DNA of 64,000 nt from Bos javanicus (lineage: Eukaryota > Chordata > Mammalia > Artiodactyla > Bovidae), in NCBI RefSeq assembly GCF_032452875.1, contig NC_083897.1:12692854-12756853 (forward strand), read 5' to 3'. The translations under genes were made by a program, and so were the position numbers. Positions 55,641 to 64,000 of the stretch are shown here, one piece after another. The first letter of the stretch is position 1. Every line of letters begins with the position of its first letter. The notes beneath the pieces were generated by a model, which saw only the letters and a program-made list of their open reading frames with translations, did no database searches and was not told where the DNA came from.

Positions 55641-55651
55641 TGAGACAAACT
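55641..55651. repeat. TSD of truncated BOV-A2, right copy
   Basis: TGAGACAAACT, identical to 55518-55528. Confidence 0.9.
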
Positions 55652-55772
55652 AGCAGTGCTAAAGAATGGAGTTCAATACTTAGGAGAATGAGAGGAAGAG
55701 AAAAATAATAAGAACATTTCAAGAAGAAATAAAACATGAAAGGAAAAAGGAGAGGAGAAAATAATGCTAAAA

Positions 55773-55856
55773 TATTGGGTTGGCCAAAAAGTTTGTTCAG
55801 GTTTTCCTGTAAGACGTTATGGAAAAACCTGGATTAATTTTTTGCCCAACCCAATA
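55773..55856. mobile_element. mariner-type MITE, hairpin
   Basis: Left arm TATTGGGTTGGCCAAAAAGT; right arm complement TATTGGGTTGGGCAAAAAAT. Total 84 bp, TA-type ends, one long hairpin. Confidence 0.9.
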
Positions 55857-55859
55857 GAT

Positions 55860-56042
55860 TGTTTAATACATACTAGACACAGAACTAAATGTGTCTAGTC
55901 TCATTTTATCCTTTTGACAACCAAATGAAATAAGCATGACAACCCAAATTTACAGATGGATAAGGTATAGCAGAAAGAGACTATCTTGCCCTAGGTCAGA
56001 TACAATGTGGGTGGTGAAACAAGAATTCCAATCTCCACTTTT
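55860..56042 (-). mobile_element. MIR SINE
   Basis: Antisense: TAGTCTCATTTTATCCTTTT, CAAATTTACAGATGGATAAG, CTTGCCCTAGGTCAGATAC and ACAAGAATTCCAATCTCC. Confidence 0.7.
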
Positions 56043-56746
56043 AGTTACTTACCTAGAGAATGTGTGAGTGACAGCAAGAACACAAAAAAAAGAGAGTGAC
56101 ACAATAGAGAAAAAAGGAGAGAAATAAATGGGAAAGTAACATAAAGAAAAAAATTAAGGAAGGAAATGGTGAGAGGCAGGTTATATGAACAGATATCCTT
56201 GTGAACAAATATTACAGAAGATTTCATTAAATCTTCCCTTCAAATCTCTTTCCATGATACTCAAGACTGTTGACCAATAGCATAGATGTATATTTCCATG
56301 CTAATTAGCCAATAGTATGTATCTGAGTCCAGGTTTGTTATTAGGTTAACCCATATGAAACTGTGATATTTGGCCATTTTTCAGCTACAAAAATAGGATC
56401 CTAATATCTTCCTACCATAATACATTTACGGTGAAATATGTTCTTCATCAAAGGTCACTTCCTTACCTTCAAGCCTTTTTACTTAGTCCTACAACCTTGC
56501 ACAGGAAAGCTGGAGCTATGCCCAGCTGTGGTGACTCTGAATCAACCTTTGTGAGCCCTTAGGAAATAGTTCACAAGTGGATCAGCCTAGTTTAAACACC
56601 CAAGGGGTGGTAAACACTCTGGAAACATACATCTCTTTGACCTTATTTCTCCTACAGGGAGTGAAGATGGTAGAAGGAGAGAGTTGTCAGAGGATTAACT
56701 AAATTGAAAATAGGACCAATGAATCACTGAGATGTGCATGTCTCTC
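56043..56746. other. unique sequence
   Basis: A-rich at 56080-56160. No recognised feature. Confidence 0.4.
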
Positions 56747-56758
56747 TCCTTGGGGCTG

Positions 56759-57035
56759 CTGCTGCTGCTGCTTCTGCTAAGTCACTTCAGTCGTGTCCGA
56801 CTCTGTGCAACCCCATGGACGGCAGCCTACCAAGCTTCCCCGTCCCTGGGATTCTTCAGGCAAGAACACTGGAGTGGGTTGCCATTTCCTTCTCCAATGT
56901 ATGAAAGTGAAAAGTGAAAGTGAAGTCGCTCAGTCGTGCCCGACTCTACTCGACCCCATGGACTGCAGCCTACCAGGCTCCTCCGTCCATGGGATTTTCC
57001 AGGCAAGAGTACTGGAATGGGTTGCCATTGCCTTC
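56759..57035 (-). mobile_element. BOV-A2 SINE with exact TSD
   Basis: A full antisense dimer. The TSD TCCTTGGGGCTG lies at 56747-56758 and 57036-57047 (12 bp, exact). Confidence 0.97.
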
Positions 57036-57047
57036 TCCTTGGGGCTG

Positions 57048-57755
57048 ATAACAGGATGTTATTAAATTTTTGGAAATAGTAACTGCATTCAAGCTCACTT
57101 CAATCTTGTTTCACAGGTCTCAGAAATAAAGTTGTTTTAAAACTTCACATCAATTAATGGGTTACTTAATAAAAGCTTTCTCTCCACAAAGGAGATTTCT
57201 ATCTCCTTGGATAGACTGCATTTTTAATTACATGAAAGGATCTCCCAGTAAAGCTGCACTGAGCTAAATCTCAGCACCAGACCATCACCTCTGCTATTTT
57301 GCAACCAGTGGCCTTTAAGGATCCTTATTTTTGAGGGCTTTCATTTTCTTGAAAACTGGTGAAACTGTGATGGAAAGACAGATGGAAAATCAAGATAGGA
57401 GGCATCAAAGCAAACTGCTACACATTTGATTTTTTTCTGATTATCACAAGCCAATGAAAGGAGAGGAAACATCTCTCTTGGTAGATGTGAATTACATTCC
57501 TCATTTTTTTTATCCTTTTTTAATAAACCCTCTTCTATTGGAAAAGAATCTTGTATTCAGTATTGAACACTAGCATTTTAGAGCTGGAAGGAATATTATT
57601 TAGTTCTACACTTCATTTCATAGTTAGAAAACTAAGATTAGGAGAGGCTATATATGTTGACCAAGGTGCGTAAGTGGCAGTCAGGACAAAAATGTGTACC
57701 TTGTCAGTTTCTGCCTTTGTTCACTACACAGGGCCACATTATCTTAGGCTGTGTT
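57048..57755. other. mostly unique sequence
   Basis: 57565-57680 resembles an old CR1/L3- or MIR-type repeat (TTTTAGAGCTGGAAGGAATA, GTTAGAAAACTAAGATTAGG). Otherwise nothing recognised. Confidence 0.4.
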
Positions 57756-57759
57756 CTTA

Positions 57760-58240
57760 TAAGATAATAATAACTAAAATTGTAAGCACTCACTAATTGC
57801 TTTCTCCATAGTAACTCATTTACCCTTACAATAGCCCTTTCAGTAACTGCTATTATTATTCCCTTTTGTGCCTGTGTGTGCCAAGTCTCTTCAGTTGTAT
57901 CCAATTCTTTTTGACCCCATGGACCATAACTCACCAGGCTCCTCTGTCCATGGGATTCTCCAGGCAGGAATACTGGAGCAGGTTGCTACGCCTTCCTCCA
58001 GGGGATCTTACTGACCCAGGGATCGAACGCACATCTCTTTCATCTTCTGCATTGGCAGGCAGGTTCTTTACCACTAGCGCCACCTGGGAAGCCCCATTCC
58101 TTTTTATGCATTTTATGTATTAGGCAATCTGAAACCCCAGAAAGTAAAATAACTTTTCCAGTATCATCTAGTTAGTAAGTAAGGTGCAGTCATAATTCAA
58201 AGCCTGACAGTCTGGCTCCAGAGTCTTTTATTCTTAACTC
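57760..58240 (-). mobile_element. MIR SINE split by Bov-tA
   Basis: Left part 57760-57862 (TAACTCATTTACCCTTACAA, GCTATTATTATTCCC) and right part 58100-58240 (AGTCATAATTCAAAGCCTGA, CAGTCTGGCTCCAGAGTCTT) are collinear antisense MIR. Confidence 0.8.
57866..58097 (-). mobile_element. Bov-tA SINE inside MIR
   Basis: An antisense copy; the head CACTAGCGCCACCTGGGAAG lies at its right end. Flanking ATTCCYTTTT copies look like the TSD. Confidence 0.93.
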
Positions 58241-58300
58241 TCAAGCTATATATTCTGTATCTATTTCCTTAGGTACATATTCTGTTTCCCCAGCTAGATA

Positions 58301-58510
58301 TTCCCAGGTGGCTCAGAAGGTAAAGAATCTGCCTGCAACACAGGAGACCAGGGTTCAGTCCCTGAGTCTGGAAGATCCCCTGTAGAAGAAAATGGCAACC
58401 CACTCCAGTATTCTTGCTTGGAGAATTCCACAGACAGAGGAGCTTGGCAGGCTACAGTCCATGGGGGTCAAAAGAGTCGGACACAACTGAGCAATTTTCA
58501 CTTTCACTTG
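58301..58510 (+). mobile_element. Bov-tA SINE
   Basis: Head TTCCCAGGTGGCTCAGAAGG, B box GGGTTCAGTCCC, body to GCAATTTTCACTTTCAC. Confidence 0.93.
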
Positions 58511-58671
58511 TATCTTAAATGTTGTACAGATAGAAAGCATGGAATATATACTTGATCCTAAGGATGGTAGCAATGAAAACAGAAACAAAATGAAGTTTGG
58601 CAGGTGACAAGCTGAATTTATATCATAACAACCCCACTGGCTCTATCTATTGCCTGTCCTGGGCCTCTCCT
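58511..58671. other. unique sequence
   Basis: Short spacer. Confidence 0.4.
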
Positions 58672-59217
58672 TAGTTCAGTTCACTTCAGTTCAGTTGCTC
58701 AGTCATGCCCAACTCTTTGTGATCCCAGAGACTGCTGCATGCCACGCCTCCCTGTCCATCACTAACTCCCAGAGTTTACTCAAACTCACATCCATCACGT
58801 TGGTGATGCCATCCAACCATCTCATCCCTCTGTCGCCCCTTCTCCTCCCACCTTCAACCTTTCCCAGCATCAAAGTCTTTTCCAATGAGTCAGTTTTTCA
58901 CATCAGATGGCCAAAGTATTGGAGTTTCAGCTTCAGCATCAGTCCTTCCAATGAATATTCAGGGCTGATTTCCTTTAGGATTGACTGGTTTGATCTCCTT
59001 GCTGTCCAAGGGACTCTCAAGAATCTTTTCCAACGCCACAGTTCAAAAGCATCAATTCTTCAGCACTCAGCTTTCTTCACAGTCCAACTCTCACATCCAT
59101 ACATGACTACTGGACAAACCATAGCTTTAACTAGACAGACCTTTGTTGGTAAAGTAATGTCTCTGGTTTTTAATATGCTGTCTAGTTTGGTCATAGCTTT
59201 TCTTCCAAGGAGCAAAG
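58672..59217 (-). mobile_element. BovB LINE 3' end
   Basis: Antisense copy from the 3' tail AGTTCAGTTCACTTCAGTTC to the LLGRK block at about 59217. The longest frame on the opposite strand (218 codons, 58650-59306) is a shadow. Minus frames are interrupted. Confidence 0.94.
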
Positions 59218-59685
59218 ACATATGCTTTGATTCAACTTTTTCCCAAACTTCCCTCTTTAATACACTAAGTTGTTCTTATAATAACTTTATAATTAACAAT
59301 GCCTGATGACTTCACAGAGAAAGGTCAATGATTCAACAACTTGAGTTTTTCAGACTGATTATTTCAATAAAGGAATACAGGAAGGGAGTAGCTTGAAGCT
59401 CCACCTTTGACCCCACTGGTAGACATGTGGTTGGTGCCCACAGGAAGCAAGCTATCACTACTTGTATCACAGGGGAAAACTGAAGACTCTATCAATTCAA
59501 ATCAACAAACATTTCTCACTCACCTCCTCTTTGCCAGCCAGTGCACCATGTGCTATGGAAGATCCATGGTTGAAAAAGACACACCTTGGTCACTGAGGGT
59601 CTCTCACAGATAAGTGGTGACAGACTTGCAAATAACAAACTAACACTTGAGGCAGAATAATACAAATGTCTAATATGGGTAACAG
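59218..59685. other. unique sequence
   Basis: No recognised feature. Confidence 0.4.
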
Positions 59686-59689
59686 TAAT

Positions 59690-60385
59690 GTGCTCTGGAC
59701 ACACAGAACTATTTCCTTTTACTTAAAGTCAGGGAAACTTAAAAGATCAGGTCAAAGTTGATCTAAAACTTGATAAATGAGTAGATTTCACAGGCAGTGA
59801 TTAGGAGAGGGGCAGAGAGAAGGTGATTCTAGAGCAAGCAGTATAAGCGAGAAATGTCTAGGTATATTATGATCAGGTTCCAGTTTGTTATTAAGAGTAG
59901 TAGGAAAGTATAACCAAAAAAGTAATTAGAGGCCCAAACACAGAAAGCCTTATGTGTGGAACTAAGGAATTTGGCATTATTATTTTGGAAATTAGGATCA
60001 TTTAAGAATTTTGAGCAGAAGAATAGCAGGAGCAGAACTGTTCTTTAAGAAAGATAATCGGGCGACATCCCTGGTGGTCCAGTGGCTAAGACTCCATGCT
60101 TCCATGCAGAGGGCCCGGGTTTGACGCCTCGTTGGGGAAATAAGATCCACATTATGCAACTAGGCCACACCCTAGAGCCCACACACCCAAGAGCTTGCTC
60201 TGCAACTAGAAAAAGTCTGTGCCCTGTGATAAAGAGCAGCCAAAATAATAAAGTTTTTAAAAAGAAAGGTAACCAGGCTTTATTGTGTAGAATGGACTGA
60301 AAAGGAGAGGTTAAAGCTATAAGCCTACTTGAGAAGCTATTATGACGGAAATAAAGTGAAAAGGCCTAGGCGGAGTTATGGTAGT
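59690..60385 (-). mobile_element. L2 LINE interrupted by a CHR SINE
   Basis: Left part: AGAAGGTGATTCTAGAGCAA, GGAACTAAGGAATTTGGCAT, TTTTGAGCAGAAGAATAGCA. After the SINE, AGAATGGACTGAAAAGGAGA and GCCTACTTGAGAAGCTATTA continue the same L2. Confidence 0.65.
60064..60268 (+). mobile_element. CHR-2 type SINE inside L2
   Basis: ACATCCCTGGTGGTCCAGTG head, CACACCCTAGAGCCCACACA body, AAAATAATAAAGTTTTTAAA tail. Confidence 0.88.
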
Positions 60386-60545
60386 CTATCTTTGGGGCAC
60401 TTCTACACGTACCTACAAAGCACCTCACTATCTTGGCCTACCCCCAGCAACAGCTGTTTCAACATATGCCCTATTCCACAAACAGCCCGCCAAGTGAACA
60501 GGAAGCAAGGTGGAATGAGCTGATCACTGAACTCACAAACTCAAA

Positions 60546-60573
60546 TATATATATATTTATATATATATATAAA
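60546..60573. repeat. TA microsatellite
   Basis: ATATATATATTTATATATAT and a few more TA units. Confidence 0.9.
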
Positions 60574-61664
60574 ACAGACTTCCTCTAGTCAACAGCCAGT
60601 ATATTTATATCTTTATTCATTGGGAGGAATCCTGTGGCTGGATGGCTGCAATCCCCATGAGCCAAAGTGAGACCGTGGTGTCTCAACTTCATGAGAAGTA
60701 AGGTGTCATATACCAGTTGTGCAGGCTTTATCTGGGTAGGTTTAGACGATCCCCCAGGGTATAGGCCAATCAGAAAGGAAAAGAAAATGATTTGGGAGTC
60801 ATGCTTCTGTATTCCCTTGCGGCCCTAAGGTGAGCAATTATTCAGCTAAAATATCCAACAGGATTAAAGCTGATCTAAGGAAGAAAGTGTTTCTATAATT
60901 TGCATGTATGCTTGAACTTGTCCATGCTTGCATTTCAGAGTACATTTCTAGGACAGAAACTATCCTCATCACTCCCCAGAAAGTAAATCAAACTGATTTC
61001 TAAATTCTCCTATGCTTTTTTCAAAAACCTTCTCTTAGAGATACGATCAATTCCAGTTGCTCAGAGGCCAGAGTAAAGGTCAAAATTTCAGTAATCTTAG
61101 GGGTGGAATTATCGCTGCAGGCTTCACCTTCCTCTAAATAGATGAGCAAGAACACATTTGAGGGACAGCTGCCTTCAGGAGGCATTATGCTTCACAGTGG
61201 TTTGCGGTGCTCCTGTGGGGCATTAGAAGAATGAAGGCAGTTAAAATTTGTCTGCAAATCTGTTGTTTTCTGGTTTGCTTCTAAGAAAACACACCACCAT
61301 CTGTCTCACTGGTCTTAAATCAAATCCCTTCACTGTAATACCAGCGTGCTCTATCTTTGTATTCTGCTTTCTGGTTTCATGTTTGAAGAAGTTTAAGGGT
61401 TCTGCTTGGACGATCTATATTTCCGAAGAAAACCACCCAACCCCAAATCCTTTTTTAAAAACAAAGACACATGTCTGTACTCAAGAAGACACCACACATA
61501 TACAAACTATAATGTCAGTGGTGCCACCTAGAGTTGGATCAAACTGAAGCCCTACAATTACATATACCTTCCAAGACCCTGACCTGAAAACGGAAAGGAT
61601 TCATGGAATGGTTACTATAGGCAGTCCTTTGTCTTTGTGCTGGCTACTCTATGCCGTGTGTGTT

Positions 61665-61698
61665 GGGGGGGTGGATGGGGGGTGTGTGTGGGGTGGGG
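61665..61698 (+). other. G-quadruplex-type motif
   Basis: G runs of 7, 6, 4 and 4 separated by TGGAT, TGTGTGT and T. This meets the G3+N1-7 rule on the plus strand. Confidence 0.75.
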
Positions 61699-62010
61699 TG
61701 CCAGAGAAGAAAAGACCATGAGTGTCCATTAAACTCGATGCCCTTCTCTTCTTCCTGAGGAAACCACTAGACTCTACTCTCCAAGTCTCCAGCATCTACA
61801 CAGACCACGGAACTAATTTGCAGCAATGGGCAAGTGATTTTGGTCACCTCTGGGTTGAAAAGCTGAAAAGTAGATGTGTCTTTTGTGTTCCCATCCTTTA
61901 AATGCCAGAAAGATGCCCAGGGCCTAAAGAGAAGATCTGCTACATGGAAAGACACTAAGCCGCTGATGACTGAGTGGAGCAGATTTCTACTGTGGTTCTG
62001 CACTAGCCAG

Positions 62011-62031
62011 AGACATGTAAAAGACATGTCC
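62011..62031. promoter_or_regulatory. p53-type response element candidate
   Basis: AGACATGTCC at 62022-62031 fits the RRRCWWGYYY half-site perfectly. AGACATGTAA at 62011-62020 matches 8 of 10, with a 1-bp spacer. Function not shown. Confidence 0.3.
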
Positions 62032-62399
62032 TTTGAAGGTGGAATGCCAATGAGATGCGGGAAGTTTGGGTTCTAGCAGTTACGGTAAGCTGATTGATAT
62101 GCCTTCCCAATCTCTTCAGACTTAAACCTTTTCCCACCCAAGCCTGACCTAATTGAAGTATTTGTGCTCCCAGTTCATTTTTAATGGGGTTCTGTTCTCT
62201 GTGAGCTCAGACTTTTTAATCAAGTAACCCAGAATCTCAGACAATAGCCATTAATGACTTACTGGATGTCAGCAGTCTTGTAGGAAACAAATCCACATGA
62301 GGCTAATGCTGAGGCTGGCTCATGTCTGTCACAGTGTCATCTGGTATTCACGAGGACCCTCCAGCCCGAAATGAGGAGAACTTGAAAATCAGGGAGGAC

Positions 62400-62562
62400 A
62401 GAGGCCAATCTCAACTGTGTCCTGGGTTGCAGCTTTCTCAGTATTAAAACAGGAATGGCTATATTGGCTCCTTTGGGTTAAGAATTAAATGAAATGAGGT
62501 GTGCAAAGTGCTTAGCCTACTGCCTAGCACAGATGAATCACAGTAAAAGGTGGTTATTAAAA
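62400..62562 (+). mobile_element. MIR SINE
   Basis: GTGTCCTGGGTTGCAGCTTT, GGTTAAGAATTAAATGAAAT, GTGCAAAGTGCTTAGCCTAC and GGTGGTTATTA. Confidence 0.75.
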
Positions 62563-63014
62563 CAGGATGCACGTCCCGTTAGAACTAGTCCAAGCCTCAG
62601 GATCACTTCATTCACCTCAGGTATCGATAGTGGGCTGGAGACCCACAGGGGTGATAGGACTTTTCTTTCTCAGCAAACTCAGCTGCAAATAAACCAGTTC
62701 CATAACACCATCAGAGACCATTCTCACCTGAATCTCCTTAGCATTTGATCATGGCATTTTTTTTTTCCTCTGAACATGCCTCTCTGGGGATATACTCCCC
62801 ATAAATTCAGCTCAAGGGAACACAGCTCGGCTCCCTCTGGCACCCTGGTGCTCCAAAAAAAGCAAATAGCGCCTTCTCTACCCACATTCTCTACTGGCTA
62901 GACTAGTGGTCTTAAGAGGACAGTCAAAAGTATCTGGTTTTACTTTTCTTTCCAAAGAAAAACAGTCACGGCGTACTTTGTAAGTCAAACTTTAATGAGC
63001 TTAGTTACCATCAC
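62563..63014. other. unique sequence
   Basis: T-tract at about 62757-62766. No feature recognised. Confidence 0.4.
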
Positions 63015-63015
63015 A

Positions 63016-63150
63016 GGTAAGATCCCCTGGAGTAGGAAATAGCAACCCACTCCAGTATTCTTGCTTGGAGAATCCCATGGAGCCTGGCAGGTTACAGTCC
63101 ATGGGATTTCAAGAGTCAGACACGACTTAGTGACTAAACCACCACCACCA
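63016..63150 (+). mobile_element. 5'-truncated Bov-tA with ACC tail
   Basis: GATCCCCTGGAGTAGGAAAT to GACACGACTTAGTGACTAAA, then CCACCACCACCA. It lacks the tRNA-like head. Confidence 0.9.
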
Positions 63151-63215
63151 TGATCAGAGAATCCACTGGACACAACACAGGAATCTCATCTTCCCCCACC
63201 CACACACACCATTTG

Positions 63216-63297
63216 TGAAAGTCCCTCAGTCATGTCCAACTCTTTGTGACGCCATGCCAGGCTCCTCTGTCCAAGGAATTCTCCAGGCAAGAATATG
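63216..63297 (-). mobile_element. Bov-A fragment
   Basis: GTGAAAGTCCCTCAGTCATG to CCAGGCAAGAATATGAG; only the body end, 82 bp, with an internal deletion. Confidence 0.85.
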
Positions 63298-64000
63298 AGT
63301 ATCTCCATTTCTCACTTCTGTATCAATTATTCAGGTTAGTACTGAGGCTCCAGATTAGCCAGGGAAACTAGTTCCTCATCTAATAGCAACACAATAAGCT
63401 TTTCTCTCCCCCTCCTGCCCCAAGATGTAATTAAATCAATAGCCACAACACTGACTTCCTGGCCTGAGGCTGAGCCAGCCACAGCCTCTAGAAGAATGGC
63501 AATGCTGAGGGCTTTGTTGTTTTTCATAGAAAGATATCTCACTATTGATCACTAAGGTAAAGAAAAGCTGGTGGCAGGATGGGGGAGTTAATGGAAAAAG
63601 ATGAGATAAAATCCAGCTGGGCATCCCTGAGGTCATTCTGTGGATAACTGAAGGAAGGTGGAGTGAGAATCTGAAAGCAAATACAAGGACCCCAATTCTG
63701 CAGGCACTGCACGGAGTATCTGACTGCGCTTGCTGTCTCTGTGTCTGTTACTTTTTTTCAGTTGACTACCTAATGATCAAACATGACACACCTCATGCTT
63801 ACTAGCCTTTGTTCAGGAAATATTCTGAAATTTGTTTCCCCAGCTTGAGGCTAAGACTGTATACATTCTTTCCACTTTCCTAGAAGACACTTTTTCAACA
63901 GAAGTGCTTCTGCATGTTGTTACTGCTGTGCAGATGTGCCTGGCTTTAAGCAAGTAGGTTCCAGAAGAGTTCCCTAAATTGAATTTTTATAAATCAAATT
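63298..64000. other. unique sequence to the window edge
   Basis: No recognised repeat or gene. Confidence 0.45.

Larger units (their letters stand above)
60386..62395. other. long repeat-poor stretch
   Basis: 2 kb without a recognised transposon. It contains a TA run (60546-60573), a G-rich tract (61665-61698) and a p53-like motif (62011-62031). Frames of 64-99 codons have no family signature. Confidence 0.45.

Noticed and set aside
58650..59306. 218-codon plus-strand frame, the second longest
   Set aside because: Antisense shadow of BovB; the same peptide pattern recurs opposite every BovB copy.

Overview
The window looks like intergenic or deep intronic DNA from the nuclear genome of a ruminant, most likely a bovid (cattle, buffalo, sheep or goat group). 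The evidence is the repeat content: many copies of the RTE retrotransposon BovB, its dependent SINEs Bov-tA and BOV-A2 (several with the AGC-rich 3' tail), and the older CHR-type tRNA-Glu SINEs of whales, hippos and ruminants. These sit on a eutherian background of L1M, L2, MIR, MLT1, MER20/MER5-type hAT elements and mariner DNA transposons. All repeat names come from recalled consensus sequences, not a database run, so edges are usually good to about 5-30 bp. Where a target-site duplication (TSD) was found the edge is exact.

I found no protein-coding exon I could defend, no tRNA, rRNA or snRNA gene, and no CRISPR array. Every long open frame is explained by transposon remnants. The longest are two overlapping minus-strand frames (31.7-32.9 kb) that form a frameshifted BovB reverse transcriptase.

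Layout: 0-1.6 kb BovB/L1 patchwork; 2.1-5.6 kb MIR, an L1 3' end, and an L1 nested in an opposite-strand L1; 5.6-8.3 kb mostly unique with a Bov-tA; 8.3-11 kb two BovB copies, the second with an inverted 5' end; 11-15.6 kb L1, L2 and a long unique stretch; 15.6-20.4 kb SINEs, a hAT remnant and MIR. From 20.4 to 31.4 kb there is an L1 tower: one old L1M followed by a second, broken up by a BovB complex, a further BovB, a full-length mariner and two BOV-A2. From 31.4 to 34.4 kb a head-to-head BovB pair abuts an L2. From 34.7 to 41.1 kb SINEs, a MITE hairpin, MER20, MER5-type elements and an AT-rich satellite-like block lie around a unique island. From 41.1 to 44.7 kb there is a unique island with possible enhancer character, then an L2 > MLT1 > Bov-tA nest. 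From 44.9 to 60.4 kb scattered SINE/L1/L2/MIR copies include two more MITE hairpins and a 125-bp insertion of unknown origin. From 60.4 to 64 kb the sequence is mostly unique, with a G-rich tract and a p53-like site.

There is no operon or pathway here. What can be read is the order of insertions: L2, MIR and CR1-like repeats first, then hAT/MLT1/L1M, then mariner and CHR SINEs, then BovB, Bov-tA and BOV-A2. The most useful leads are the inverted BovB structures, the mariner-type hairpins, the retroposed 125-bp sequence with a clean TSD, and three repeat-poor islands with clustered transcription-factor motifs.
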